This document shows positions 1 through 12,259 of a stretch of DNA of 64,000 nt, piece after piece. Below the pieces are notes generated by a model that worked only from the letters and a program-made list of their open reading frames with translations, had not been told where the DNA came from and searched no databases. Both the position numbers and the translations under genes were made by a program. Position 1 is the first letter of the stretch; each line of letters begins with the position of its first letter. Origin of the DNA: Phytophthora hibernalis (taxonomy: Eukaryota > Oomycota > Peronosporomycetes > Peronosporales > Peronosporaceae). The stretch is from positions 620,001 through 684,000 of the forward strand of contig JAAKBF010000221.1 of NCBI GenBank assembly GCA_012656075.1. The letters run 5' to 3'.

Positions 1-1059
1 CCGACGACATCGCGCGACGACTGGGCACGCGCGTGGGCAAGATCACGCTGGGTCGCTTCGCGGACGGAGAGGTGCAGGTGCAGGTGGGCGAGTGTGCGCG
101 GCAGGACGTGTACCTGGTGCAGAGTCTAGCGAGCCCCGTTAACGACAACATCATTGAGCTGCTGCTCATGGTCAGCACCATGCGTCGTGCCAGTGCCAAG
201 AAGGTGACCGTCGTGCTGCCGTAAGTGTTGAGAGTAGCTGCAGCTCTTGACTAAGAGGTGTATACTTAAGGAGTGTGTATGACTGCACAGGTACTACGCG
301 TACAAGCACCACCGTCGTGCCAACCCGGCGGCGACCAGTCTCAACTCAAGTTCATTCAGAGCCCGCGGCTGACATCGCCAAGATGCTGGAGGTCATGGGC
401 GTGGACCGCGTCATTGCTGTCGACATGCAGATGCGCGTGGAGGGCCACGAGGCGTGCTTCTTCAGCTCGGACGTCCCGGTGGAGACCATTGAGACCATCA
501 TGGCCGGCGTCAGTACTTCGCCACCCAGGTCTACCTCCGTCGTCCGCTCGTGGTGATGGCACCCAACCCGGAGTGCTTGCGTCGCGCGCGTATCTTTCAG
601 ACGGGTCTGAACAAGTGGCTGCCGGACTCGCCTGCGCAGTTCGCCGTGTTCTTCCACGGCACGGGCAAGAAGAGTCGGGTGAGCCGTCCAAGGCCGACAT
701 CGTGGGCGACGTTAAGGGCGCTGATGTCATTGTCGTGGACGACCTGATCGACACGAGCGAGACGCTGTCCAAACTCACGAACCTCGCGTTGAGCAAGGGC
801 GCCCGCAAGGTCTACTGCTTCGCGTCGCACCCGCTGCTAAATGGCGACGCCGAGAAGTTGATCGAGGAGTCGAATGTGTCGCAGGTGGTTGTCATGGACA
901 CGATCCTGCCGACCCGAAGGCCTTCCACACCAACAAGCTGAAGCGCTTGTCGGTCGCGCCATGCTGGCGGAGCTTATCCAGGCCGAGCACTTCAAGGCAC
1001 ACTCGTACATTGACAAGGTGAACTCACGCGAGGACTTCAAGTACGTGCACCACTATTAA
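1..1059 (+). CDS. Ribose-phosphate pyrophosphokinase (PRPP synthetase), 5' partial
   Basis: Makes PRPP from ribose 5-phosphate and ATP for nucleotide, His and Trp synthesis in the cytosol. The window starts inside the gene, so the first residues are missing. Visible motifs are GRFADGEVQVQVGE, PVNDNIIELLLM and RRASAKKVTVVLP, then after a 70-bp intron (221-290) YYAYKHHRRANPA and the PRPP-binding loop VDDLIDTSETL. The C-terminus reads DFKYVHHY and stops at 1057-1059. The reading frame changes near 510, 679, 909 and 959. Each time one added base restores the family sequence, for example GV-QYFATQVYLRRPLVV at 510. I take these as missing bases in the consensus. True decay is possible but less likely, because all motifs remain. 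Confidence 0.85.
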
Positions 1060-1202
1060 TCTGTACGCGACCAAAGTGAGGGTAAGGAGGATAGGTAGTT
1101 GTGGGAGGAGGATGGCATCAATTGGTGTTGATCCTGATGGTTGGGGGCTTGTTTTGAATCCCATCAATGCATAAAGCATACTCATGCACACATGTATTTC
1201 AG

Positions 1203-1796
1203 TTAATCTTCACTCGTCGACTGGTTGCTCTTACCCGTACTCTTCTTCCTCCTCTTCTTGGGTGTGTCCGACGATGACAGCGTCTTGATCGCCAGGCAAA
1301 TCTGCTTGAACTCGTCGCTCTTCTGAATAGCCACGACCTGGTCAGCAATGGTCTGTCCCCAGGCTTGTATGAAGGAGGTCAGCGCGCCCTCGGCAGCTTC
1401 CTGCGCCTCCTGCAGCTTGCGATCCACGAACGGCTCCTTGTCCTTCAGAAATGGACACAACACCTTGTCGTACACGATGGTCGCTCCCTGTCGGCGTGCA
1501 GAACACATCAATACACTATTGTAAACCCTATGCAAATAGCTGCAACTCACCTTCGTGTGCGGAGACATCATCCAGATTAGGAACATCGTCTTGGTGATGT
1601 TGTATCCAGGCACGAGGCACATGAGCGGCGACGCCACCGTCTCCACGGACGCCGTGGCCCCGTAGACGACCCAGTACGTGAGCCACTGCTTGTCGTCGTG
1701 GCCGCTCTCAGGCCGCTCCAGCGCTTTGAAGCTCGCGTAGGCAGGATACGCCACACCCACCGCCAGGCACAAGTATCGCGACATCGAAGAGCCCAT
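1203..1796 (-). CDS. TB2/DP1/HVA22 (REEP) family ER membrane protein
   Basis: REEP/HVA22 proteins shape tubular ER by hairpin insertion in the membrane. The protein opens MGSSMSRYLCLAVGVAYPAY and continues KALERPESGHDDKQWLTYW and VPGYNITKTMFLIWMM, which matches the family's membrane segment order. A 63-bp intron (1488-1550) separates it from a charged C-terminal half ending KKRRKKSTGKSNQSTSED. I chose the ATG at 1796 because MGSS leads straight into the conserved block; an in-frame ATG at 1817 would add seven residues. It ends 144 bp from the convergent PRPP synthetase gene. The upstream gene on the same strand ends about 100 bp away, and a fusion through an intron cannot be excluded. Confidence 0.8.
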   Translation of the reverse strand: MGSSMSRYLCLAVGVAYPAYASFKALERPESGHDDKQWLTYWVVYGATASVETVASPLMCLVPGYNITKTMFLIWMMSPHTKVSCSYLHRVYNSVLMCSARRQGATIVYDKVLCPFLKDKEPFVDRKLQEAQEAAEGALTSFIQAWGQTIADQVVAIQKSDEFKQICLAIKTLSSSDTPKKRRKKSTGKSNQSTSED

Positions 1797-1897
1797 ACTC
1801 GTTTGGGTTATTGACAAGATCTGACTGGCCGACGGAATAGATAGCTATGTTACGTTGCGCTAAGGTTTCTTTAAGTTGCGTGTAGTCAGACGGCACT

Positions 1898-3497
1898 TCA
1901 ACATACCAGCTGCTCACCTCCACCGCTGTTCCTCATGTTCCTCAACAAATGGCTGCGACGGGAGCTGGCGTTGCTCGACTGGCTGGGATGGATACGAATG
2001 CCCTTGGCCGAGAATGGGATGCTGAAGTTCCCACTGCCGGCGCCCATTGAGATGTGACCGTGCTGGATGTCGAAGGCCAGCTGGTTGTGCAGGTAAAACC
2101 CCACCACTTCGAGACAAGTGTCGAAGTCGTGCACAGCTGTGTCAAACACGATGCTGTTCTCCTCATGCGACAGCCACGACACGTGCTTGGTGTCATTGAC
2201 GTAAAGGAGATACTTGGGACTGGAGCTACCTTTCGACGCGTCCTTCTCGTACAGCAGGTCGAACTCGATCCCGTACAGGTCGAAGTGAATGGGCAGCGGG
2301 TTGTTAATCTTGATCGACACTTTTAGCTCCAGCAAACACTTGTGCGTCTTGGAATCTAGCTCCTTGAGTGACGGGGCGATACTGTACTCGCGGAGAAGTG
2401 CTGGTTTGTTGTCGATTTTGGCTGGGACGTCCACCTTGACGTCGACGAGATTCAACACCTGCAACGAGTAGCACTCGGTGTCGCGGTTTCCTCCCCAACA
2501 TGAAGCATAAGGTCGTCCCCCGCCAAGTACGACTGCAGCATTGATTGGAGAGGGTCTGACTCATTCTTAAATACCTCTGTGTAAGCGGAAATGAACGTCT
2601 GGCCACTGCCCAGAAGAAACCGCTTGAAGCCTGCCACGAGGATCGTTTGCCTAGCTGCAGACTGAACTTCCACCGAAAGAGAAGGAGGTTCCACAGTACC
2701 CTCGATGCATACTCGAACGATACATCTGTGTAGGCAAAGATCTCCTGGCTGTCTGTCTCCGTATGGAAGTGCGAAAGCGCTATCGTTTTTAGCACCTGCG
2801 TCACGACGCGCTGCAGCTCGGTTTTGATCCCATTCACGACGACCAACCCCCACGTGTCTACTCCAGACAGTGGTGGGTCCAACGCATATCTCCATTTTGG
2901 CGGGATAAACGCATCAACCGGTGGTCGTGGATTCCCCCTCAGCAAGTTGGAAATATCCAAGTGGGTCGTGAAGGGGATCAACATGCACGAAATCTGGACT
3001 GGCACTTCTCCGTGCACGTCAATATTTCCTCCATCAACAAACACCAAACTATACAGCACGTCCGGCGACGTCAACAGCTCGAAGCCCACTGGTGATACGA
3101 TAGTCGTCACGCCCGACTGGAGCTCAAAGGCAGGGATCTGGAGGTGCAGGAACGTCGTATCCTTCTTGACGAACGTGACGTTCAGAGGACCCACCACAGG
3201 CGAGCAGTACGACGGGTTCTGGAACTCCATGACCACCTCCCCGACCGACATTCGATGGCACAAATCTGGCAGCGTCAGTTGGTCCAGCGTCACCGTCGTC
3301 TTCCGCAGCAGCGCCACGAACAGAATGTGAACGAGCAGTAACAGCGCAGCAACGGCGCCAAGCACCACGATCCAGCTCGGGTGTTTCTTGTCTCGCCTCC
3401 TACGTGTGTTCCAGTCCTTTTGGGCCTCTTCTCCAGCATCGGAGCGGTCCAGCAGCGGCTCTAGATCCACCGTCTCGTCACCCAGCAGCGTCTTCAT
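1898..3497 (-). CDS. Single-pass membrane protein with a large LEA2-like outer region (hypothetical)
   Basis: No specific function is recognised. An acidic N-terminal tail (about 45 residues) precedes one strong membrane segment, WIVVLGAVAALLLLVHILFV. A long beta-rich region follows, with phrases such as VVMEFQNPSYCSPVVGPLNV and IKINNPLPIHFDLYGIEFDL. This spacing of short hydrophobic strands and Asn-Pro turns resembles LEA2/DUF3712-type lipid-facing proteins, which is an inference only. The frame shifts at about 2712 and about 2484. At 2484 one extra G in a G-run links LMLHVGGGN to DTECYSLQVLNLVDVKV. The start at 3497 gives the signal-anchor topology. It is divergent from the carboxypeptidase gene 146 bp away. 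Confidence 0.6.
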
Positions 3498-3643
3498 CTC
3501 GGTATGCCTTGAAGTGAGGTGAATCTACGATTTCTTTTTACCAATAAAATGTCGATTCGAACCGGTGTAACGACTACTCTTTTCAACCAATAGTGTGTTG
3601 CTACTTTGAATTACCCACCAATCACCTGCCTCATCATCACTTC
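3498..3643. promoter_or_regulatory. Short shared divergent promoter region
   Basis: These 146 bp lie between the start codons of two divergent genes and must hold both promoters. No clear TATA box is seen; pyrimidine-rich stretches near the plus-strand ATG could serve as initiators. The function is inferred from position only. Confidence 0.4.
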
Positions 3644-6600
3644 ATGTCGACCGTCCAGGCGCTGCTCACGGGGCTGCAGGACCGCGACAAGCGCACGGCC
3701 GCGTCGGTGCGCCACCTGCTGCTGGAACTAGCGTCGTGTTGTCGCTGTGAAGATGCTAAGGCATTGATCCTCGCCGACGGCCTGGAGCCGCTGCTGGCGC
3801 TGGCGGCGGACGACCAGGAGCTGCCGCGAGGGGAGACGCTCGAAGTGCTACTGGAGCTGCTGGTGCTGCTGGTGCTGGACGACCCCAAGGCCAAGGCCGA
3901 TGCAGCGAGAGGAGGCGCTTTGGAAGTGGCGGTTAGGTGTCTGCATGAGCTCTGGACGGGCGCCGCAGGTGGCAGGAGACGTGCCAAGATCCTGAAACGC
4001 GCACTGGAGCTCGTGGATCTGCTGTCGCACACGACCGAGTCGCAGCACCACGAGAGGCAAACGATTGTGATAAAGCAGGTGGTGGAGATGGTCTCTTGCG
4101 TGGACGAAGACATAACTGTGTTGGTGAGAGCCACCGACACGTTGGGCCGCTTCGTCGACGGCAGTATGGAGAGAATTCAGGTCGCTGCCAAGGAAGGAGC
4201 TGTCGTGGTTCTCATCGAGCTGCTCAAATTTAAAAGTCAAAAGGTGGAATTGAAGCGAACAGCGTGTGACGTTTTGAGGCTGATGGGCGAAGCACCTGGG
4301 ATGCTCCAGATGATGGCTGCGCAGAATATCGTTAATGGTTTGAGTATGTGTCTGCGAATGGAGACCCCTGCGCGCGAGCTGGAGTATACTGTGGTGCGTT
4401 TGCTGCTACGACTCGCTAGGGAAGCACGAGTGTACGGTCAGATTGTTCATGATGGAATGGTGCCGCTTCTGTTTCGCGTTGTTGAACACAACAGTAATAT
4501 CAGAGAGGTCACTTCCACAGTGTGCACAATCATCGCCGACCTAACCGATTTTGCCTTGCAGTGTAAGTTGGACCTCTCACCGTTTCTGGAGTGCTGTCGA
4601 GGAAAAGTGCTAGTCCTTGCTGCTACCTGCCACGCTCAAGATGCTAACGTGGTAGATGGCACCTTTCGTTTTTTGTCAATGTGTCAAGCAATCCAGTGAA
4701 TTTACCGCTGTTGATTAACGCGGAGACTATTGAAGGGTTGCTGTCGTTATATGTACTCGCTGGTGGATCGGGTTATCTTGCTGAGTTAGCGGGGCATTTG
4801 GTCCACGTGATTTCAAGGCTCAGTCGGTCGACACTAGAGCAGTTTACAATTCAAGAGGAAGATATCACTCTCCCAGCTCTCTTTCTTTGCTTGCGAAATT
4901 ATCACGAAGACACTCGATTTACATCCCAAGTTTTTAAAATTGTGGCAAAACACTGGAAAACGAAGGTGCATGCTAACACGGCTAAGTATTATAACAATCA
5001 TACATGTATTTCGTCCCTAACCCAATTCTTATGACGGTATAGGGCCAGCTAAAGAGCGCACGCAGTATAATGGGCTACGTCGGCATTGCGATTGAGGTAC
5101 TCTGCAAAAATATCCCGTCTTCAAAGTCGTGGGGTGACGAGGTACAAACTTCAACAAAAATTGCGATATGTGCTTGCGCTGAATTGCACTAACTGACTCG
5201 TGATTGTGATACAGACAGTAGAAATCTGCAACTTCGTTCGAGAAATGATGCTTTCAAAAGATGGTGCAGATGTTGTGTTGAGTTGTGGCGGAAAGGACTT
5301 GCTCGAGGTCCTGCACACTTACCTTCCCGTCCGAGATCATAATTCCTCCTCTGGTGGTGGAAGCCCTAGTTGTCATGGCGAATCGTGTAACTCGAATTCA
5401 ACCTCTCTTCTTAATGACGCTTTTGGTGGAGGAAAAATGGCTGGAGTTGTCGTAAATATGCTCGAGAAAGCCGTCCTTGGACTTACTGACTTGGCAACAA
5501 TCAATGTTGCCTCTTCTTCTGAAATTAGTGATGACCAACAGCAACCATTACTGGAGGGCGTCGCGTCATTGCGCATCGGGGATGCTGAGTATGACGAATA
5601 TGTCTCCAAGCTACTTCATCTGGAAAACTCTTGCCATTTTAAGCCGATAGGGAACACTGGGCTAGGAAAAATACGGATTCTGCCGAGATAGATACTTCTT
5701 CTGCTGCACCCCTAATACCAAGCACCGAGATAATGCAAGAAGCTAATAATGCTCCGAGTGAAGAACCTGTGGAGCAAAATGGGGAAAATGTATGTGAGGG
5801 TACTGTTCCAGTTGATTCGAGTGGAGAAGATGAAGCTGAAATCGAGGCAGCTGCAGAATTTGTCGAGGAGGACAACGATGATGATAGTGATGATGATGAT
5901 GACGATGCTAATATTGAAAACGTGGAATCTTCGGGTGATCTCGTTGAAGTGACACGAGTCCCTAGTTTGTGCTCGTTCCCTCGGAGTGTTGCTCAATCGC
6001 CGCTCGAACGTCGGAATTCAATTTCGAGTAAAATGACGAGCAGAGATACCTCAACTACTCACTTGTTCGAGCACCTCGAAGATAGGAAATGGTATTATGT
6101 CGATAATTATTTTGTAAAGTACCCGAAGCACCCGTCAAGAATAAGTAAAGAAGGTCAAGACAATCCAGAAGAAGAGTTTATTATGGACGACCCAGGATTT
6201 CTAGAACCCTGTCATCTACCCGAAGCTGTAGTGGGTACCCATTTTGTTGAAGAAGCAGTTGCCAGACGAGCAGAATTCGTCAATAGCGATATCGATTCGA
6301 GAGCACGAATTGTGTACGAAAATATTTCCATGATAGAAGACCGTGAGAAGAAAGTCGCAGGCATTCCTCCATTCTTGATGAACTCGCGCGCGACTCAACA
6401 CAATTCCCCTTATTTCGTTCCCGAGAACACAAAGGCATTTCCTGATCTGTCTAGCAGTTTGACGTTCGATAGCAACTTCGAAAGTGGGAATCTGGAGCGT
6501 TCTATCCGGATAGGGCAGAACGAATATGATCTTGTGTTGCGACATGATTTCAACAGCTCCGGTCACATGCAATGGTTTTACTTTGCGGTTAGCAACATTC

Positions 6601-9030
6601 AACCACCGAATGAGCATACCACCAGTCCACACGGTGGTCAAACGTATCGCTTCAATATCGTGAATCTATGTAAGCCAAACTCTCTATTCAATCAAGGATT
6701 GCAGCCCGTAGTGTACTCTGTGAGAGATGCCCATCTAAAAGGGAAAGGTTGGATTCGCTCAGGGTCGGACATCTATTATTTTGCCAATTCTTTTGTGCGA
6801 CCACCACGAAACGCAGTAGCTTGTTCGGGCGTCGCACCAAGTGAAGCAGCCCCCTCTCCTAATGCAATTTCAAATTCCCCGCAATGACGTACTACACGCT
6901 TACATTCACGCTCGAATTCTGTAACGCAGATGACACCTATCTGGTTGCACACAGCTATCCGTACACGCTAAATATGCATCAACTGCACGTTGATAAGATT
7001 CTTGGATACCACGATACACGTCAAATTCTTCGACACAGCACGCTGTGTACAACGCTGAGCGGACGAAACTGCGCCTTGTTAACGATTTCGGACTTTTCGG
7101 ACAGCAAGGAATTATATACTCGTAGAGCAGTCTTCATAACATCTCGCGTTCATCCGGGGAGGCTCAAGCCTCTTGATGATGCGAGGGTGATCGATTTCCT
7201 GCTAGGTAACTCGGTCGTGGCTCGCGTCTTACGTCGAATGTTTGTTTTCCAGATCATACCAATACTCAACCCGGACGGAGTGTATTATGGTAACAGCCGA
7301 TGTGGGCTTTCCGCTTGCGACTTAAATCGCCAGTGGCAATCACCAAGCAAAGCTTTGCATCCGACAATCTTCCACGCCAAGGAGCTTATTGTCAAAGAGT
7401 GCTATTCACGAGGGGTTGCCTTTTACTGCGATATGCATGGCCACTCGAGAAAGAAAAATGTTTTCATGTATGGATGTGACACTAAACGAAAGCCAAACCC
7501 AGCTGCACGGGCATTCGCGAAGCTGTTCTCCACACAGCAGACCGCAAAAAGTACATCTCATTTCCTGACTGCAGTTTTAAAGTGAGCAAGGACAAGGAGA
7601 CTACTGCACGTGTGGTAGTTGCGAATGAGCTAAAGATTAATTGGAGCTTCACGCTAGAGGCTTCATTTTGCGGGGCCAACTATGGTGAGCTACAAAATAT
7701 GCATTTCAACACAAAACATCTCCGGGAAGCAGGAGCATCACTCTGTGAAACACTGTTCCAGGCAAGCATAAGCGACGTAACTGTCCGCGATAAACTTACA
7801 ACCTTGGTTGACGACGCAACGGTATGTATCCCACAACAAGTTGAATCCTTTCTGCGCGAGACCGGAGCCATTAGTGATGGTTGTCCGATAGACACGAACG
7901 TGAACCCACGGACATTTCAAAAAGGAAAAGCTGGATCCGGGAAGAAACTTACAAATGACGTTACTCCTAAAAGCGTAAGGCGAAAGAGTTCTAAAGCACG
8001 AGCAGTTGGTACATCGGAAACAGGAACTTCAAAATCGACCGAGGCAAACGAAGGTTCGGGGAGGCGACGAAAGCTCAGTCGTCAACAAAATAAATCGTCG
8101 TCATTGGCGTCAGGCTTACTTGACGGAGTGTCACGAAATGCTTCGATTCCCGCCTTCGCTACAGCCAACTCCGCCCACGGCCATGATCTTGCATACATTC
8201 CACCAAAGCTCAGCGGGAGAAAGTTACGTAGCAAGTACCCTAAAGTTCGGAGGACAAAGAGCAGTCCAGATGGACATGTGAAGTCTCGTCGCCGAACAAT
8301 TCCCAGCCTTGCCTCGAATGATGCTGTAGACGGGCCTGATGACTCGTTCGGCGCGTCGGCTTGTGCCGGTGGTGCATCAAGCAACTGCCCTTCAAGTGAT
8401 TCCATAATGCCACTGGTATCCCCATCAAAGTTATCAGCGGCAGTTCCCGCCCCACTCACTTCCTCAGTTCGCATACCTTTCGGTAGCTTTCAGGACCTGA
8501 TTCTACATACGTGCGATCGCCCAAGTCGATATCATTTCCATATCCAAGTAATGCGCTAGGTTTTCAGCTCCGAGATCCATCGGTGCTCCTCCCGTCTCCA
8601 ATTGGTGAAGTTATGACGCGATCGCCAAAAGCACCAGCTAATCGTATCCGTTTCAGGTGAGTGTATCTACTAAGGCACACTGTTGTGCCATGTCGCTGAC
8701 ATTTTGTGGCATCTTATTAGAGGAGCTGGGAGACAATTTGCAGCAGTGAACACCATCCCACGAGCTAATATCCACGACATCCTTGTAAGGTTTACCAGGA
8801 CTCTTGATTATGTACTTGGCGTAACGATATTTCTCGTCGTCTTTGGCTAGCGATCCGATTCAGTGACAGCTTTTCAATCGTACGAAGCCGACTTGATTAG
8901 TGCCTCAACCATGGTTATCCGGCAACGCGGTACAGGTAGTATTTCCACAAGCAACAATGCAGCTGCAGCTGATGAAAAGAGTCTCCCTCCACCATCATCC
9001 AGTTATCTGAGTTTCCCGAGCGTCATGTAG
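3644..9030 (+). CDS. AGTPBP1/CCP1-like cytosolic carboxypeptidase with ARM-repeat N-terminus
   Basis: Expected to trim glutamates from tubulin tails (M14D metallocarboxypeptidase), in cytosol and axoneme. Residues 1 to about 480 are armadillo-like helices, then comes an acidic Asp-rich linker (about 5860-5910). The CCP N-domain reads FDSNFESGNLERSIRI and HMQWFYFAVSN. The peptidase domain has YYTLTFTLEF, HPG(E) at about 7150, IIPILNPDGV, DLNRQW, CDMHGHSRKKN and SFTLEASFCG (catalytic Glu). Introns are 4966-5042, 5142-5214, 8657-8720 and 8785-8850; the last exon ends SYLSFPSVM. One-base deletions at about 4675, 5667, 6875, 7154, 7173, 7188, 7540 and 8545 break the frame. Restoring them yields the HPGE zinc site and an S-W-M-M-R-G-V run. 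The C-terminal 450 residues are low-complexity and basic. It is tail-to-tail with the channel gene, 23 bp apart. Confidence 0.88.
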
Positions 9031-9053
9031 GCTGAACTCAAGTGAGTTCAGCT

Positions 9054-10962
9054 CAGTGCGAACAAGACCTGTTCGATGCAGCAGTTGCTACCTTCACGAG
9101 GAGATCCAGGCGATTTTCTAAGTTCTGTAGCCGGCTGAGAGTGGATGACTGTTCGCGGCGAAGAGATGACAACCACTTATCTCGGCACTGATGAATATCA
9201 GCCCTCACACTGGTGTAGTCGCCTACAGACTTCTTTCGGAGCTCGCGTTGGATGGATGTGCGTTTGTAGAGAGTATCGCAAACTATAACGTCACAGTGGT
9301 GCGTTAGACCTCAAAACAAATCACTCCCGAGAATGACTAGGTTTTCCTTACGTTTTCGGTATGCATGCGTGCCGGGTTTAAAGGCATGCACTCGCTTCCA
9401 TGCAGCCTGGATCGTGCGCGCGCACGTGTGTTTCAGCTCACTTTCATATTGTTGTAGTCGTAGTAAATAAATGAAATGCCTATCTCGTTCATCAAGACGA
9501 AGCAGAGCGAAAAGTGCTGCACTCTTTGAACATTCACATAACAAAACAGTTCAGCTGATCGTGACACGACTATACCAAGTAATTTTTGCGACGTACCAGT
9601 GCTGCAATGAGCAAAATGCCAGTCGTCATTCCACCCACAACCAACAGCACTTGGCCAGCAGTTGTAATTGGTAGAATATCGCCATAACCAACCGAAGCCA
9701 TCGTCAGAGCCACAAGCCATATCGAATTGGAAAGTGGCGCAAGAGTTGGATTCACCGGAGTTTCCACGATAGCAACAGCATAAGAAGTAAGCACGAGCGT
9801 GGCAAGGAACGCAGTCAAAAGCAATCGAAATGGATGTGACTGCAGAAAGCATTTGATCGCGAAAAGTGGGGTCATTGTGTCCACACGGTGCAATGTCCCC
9901 AAGTACGAAGTGTGGTAACTATGCAATTTGGGTTGGCAAGAAAGGAGAACAAGATGGGTTAGCAGAATACAAACGTCGAAGCAAAGCGAGCTATGATACC
10001 TGGCAAAACTTGACAAGTTCCGAATCGTGCGTGGGATCATATAAAGCCGGATTAGCGAGAATAACCCCAGCACTTCAGACCTAGAAAGAAGCACGACCGA
10101 ACGAGATCGTTAGCTTAGTGAAAGTGCTACAAACGTAGACACTAACAATATACAAGATTGAGCTGGGTACTCACGGGTACGAGTATTCGAGATAGCAACT
10201 CTCATCTTCAGTAACAGAAGGCGCACCGCACGACTCATCCTCCGTGTAGAACGTCCATTCGCGCACCTCAAAGCTGCCATTGATGCCGGGCGGAACGAAG
10301 ATAGCACACGCAACCAGCTCCAGTGCTAGTTGCATCAACTGCTTCGGCATTCTGAAGATCGTGACGCTTGGTGGCACTACGTTACGGCGAATCAAGATAC
10401 GACGCTCGACAACAAAGCGCCAGCAAATTAGGCCAAGCAGACACGCCGTCAACACAACGTTCGGCACCCGAAGCATGAGCTTCATTTTCGAGCTGACAGC
10501 ATATTCGTTGTCCAGAATCACTAGTACCACTCCGACCTACAATATCGGCGCATAGCAATATTGCATTAGTGCTTGCACCAACGAATCATTGCTGTGGATT
10601 TTGAGGTTCTCACCATTGCGATGCAGAACGCCACGTTCTCAATGAAATGCTGCCGTTCGTAAAGTTCTTGGAGAGAGTACACATCCTGCAGTCAAAGAGG
10701 CAATAGTTTCATTAGAATCATTGCGCTAACGGATCATTTGTTAGCAGCTACTCGGTTGATACCTGGATGACATGTTTGGCGACGCGCAGATTGTCACCTG
10801 TGGGAGGAAGGTTTGGAGGAAGGTACGCACTGCTTTGCGCCGCACGAGCTCAATGTCGGAGGATTCACCCTGCTCGTTTTGCTGTCGGAATGCGTCCTCC
10901 ACCTGCTGCTCCACTGTCTGCCGCTCTTCGTCGAGCCGCAAGCTTCGCCGTCGGGCGAGCAT
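9054..10962 (-). CDS. Small-conductance Ca2+-activated (SK-type) K+ channel with IQ/calmodulin-binding region
   Basis: A six-TM potassium channel. By splice signals it has seven exons: 10763-10962, 10614-10685, 10175-10536, 10000-10080, 9597-9918, 9352-9523 and 9054-9282. The pore exon reads ALTMASVGYGDILPITTAG, with the GYG filter. The LELVACAIFVPPG stretch matches the S3 region of animal SK channels (LEMLVCAIHPIPG). After S6 there is RTIQAAWKRV, an IQ-type calmodulin site, then a C-terminal coiled coil (SSTLSRLQNLENRLDLL). The N-terminus is a charged helix starting MLARRRSLRLDEE. Exon 1 needs one base change near 10800 to reach TGDNLRVAKHVIQ before its donor. No S4 arginine array is seen, so Ca2+/calmodulin gating rather than voltage gating is inferred. 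It was placed in the SK family by pore order and C-terminal layout. Confidence 0.8.
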
Positions 10963-11247
10963 TGTCTGATTTGGCAACAATTTTATTATTTTTGAAGTAC
11001 CGGTATAACATTTGAAATAAATATTTGATACAGATGCTGACAATAGAGAGTTTTCGCAGCAGGCCCCCACAAAATATATTACAAAATCGCGTGTTGCACG
11101 AAGAAGCTCTGAAATTCAGGCAAGAATTCAGAGACGACAAGTTCATAGTATTATTATAATATGTAATACCGGTAACAGGAACCCACGTAAATTTAAATTC
11201 CTGGTTCGTCCGTGGTTTAGTTATATTGGTGGATACCATAATATGGT
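10963..11247. other. AT-rich intergenic stretch, no gene seen
   Basis: AT-rich sequence upstream of the channel gene. It probably holds that gene's promoter and the edge of the transposon island. No coding or RNA feature is supported here. Confidence 0.4.
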
Positions 11248-11397
11248 ATTGACTTTCCTTTTACTCGATAGTTGATCAAGTTAAACGGAAAATGCCCCTA
11301 CAGTAATACCATATTATGGTTACTACAGTAATACCATATTATGGTAGGGGCATTTTCCGTTTAACTTGATCAACTATCGAGTAAAAGGGAAAGTCAA
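11248..11397. repeat. Near-perfect 150-bp inverted repeat (foldback element)
   Basis: Arms 11248-11300 and 11345-11397 are reverse complements with one base of length difference (CC versus CCC). The 44-bp centre carries two copies of ACAGTAATACCATATTATGG, and a third related AT-rich copy sits just outside at 11233-11250. This looks like a small foldback MITE or two joined transposon ends. No ORF is inside. A (GGTACC)n-like microsatellite follows at 11498-11518. Confidence 0.75.
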
Positions 11398-11689
11398 TTT
11401 GACCTATCCCTATGATTTTATTATAAATGCAAATAACCAATCAGATTGCTTCGTTAGCTCCTATTTAACCAGACCCAGTGACCTAAAACACACATCGTAC
11501 CGGTACCGGTACCGGTACGCTACATGTATCAGTGTTGGTAATCGGGCGCCTAAACCATTTTTGAAAAGGCGCCGAAACAGGTAAAATCGAGAGGTTTAGG
11601 CGAAAGGGCGGTCGATTCGCCTTTTCGAAAAGGCACCGATTGAAAACATACATTATCTGTATGGTATTCCTGCCACTGAAACCGTTGCT

Positions 11690-12065
11690 GCTGGAGCTTG
11701 CACCGCCCCTGGAGTTCGCGTGGTCGAGTTGTTGCTGGCGCTGGTACATACCATCCTCCGAGTCGCAAGAGTTCCTGTCGGTGGAGTTGTTGTTGGAGCT
11801 TGCACCGCCCTGACGTTCGCGTAGGTGGAATTGTTGCCGGAGTTTGTACATATCGCCCTCGAGTTGCAGGAGTTTCTGTCGGTGGAGTTGTTGTTGGAGC
11901 TTGCGCCGCCCTTGGAGTTTTCGACAGTGCAGGTGTTGTTGGAGCTTGTACCTCGAGTCGCAGGAGTTTATGTCGGTGCAGTTGTTGCTAGAGCTTGCGC
12001 CACACTTGCACCCCGTCGCAGAGGTCTGCGTCGGTGCAGTTGTTGGCGAAGCTGTTCGGTGCAGT
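11690..12065 (-). repeat. Left minisatellite array of the hAT element
   Basis: Tandem units of about 45-48 bp (sense core GCAAGCTCCAGCAACAAC) in minus orientation. They are degenerate but recognisable in about eight copies. Because units are near multiples of three, long false ORFs run through on both strands. Confidence 0.7.
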
Positions 12066-12259
12066 TGTAAAACCAACAAACATACGAAACGTAGGTGCAC
12101 GTTCCAACTAAAAATGACTCGGCCCCATGTGCCGAAGAGGGGTCATTTCACGAAAGCGACAAACGTTCCTAAGAGAAGGGCGGTTGTTGGTTTTATGCCT
12201 GCAGCCATTGCTCACTAGCCTTTTCTCGAGACTCATCAGACAACGATCCACCCGACGTT

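Noticed and set aside
1..1059. PRPP synthetase as a true pseudogene
   Set aside because: Four one-base losses but no nonsense or missense damage to motifs, and the same error type in many neighbouring essential genes.
1796..1930. Fusion of the LEA2-like and REEP genes through an intron
   Set aside because: A GTGAGC donor follows NSGGG at about 1919, but both parts have good independent starts or ends and no known family joins them.
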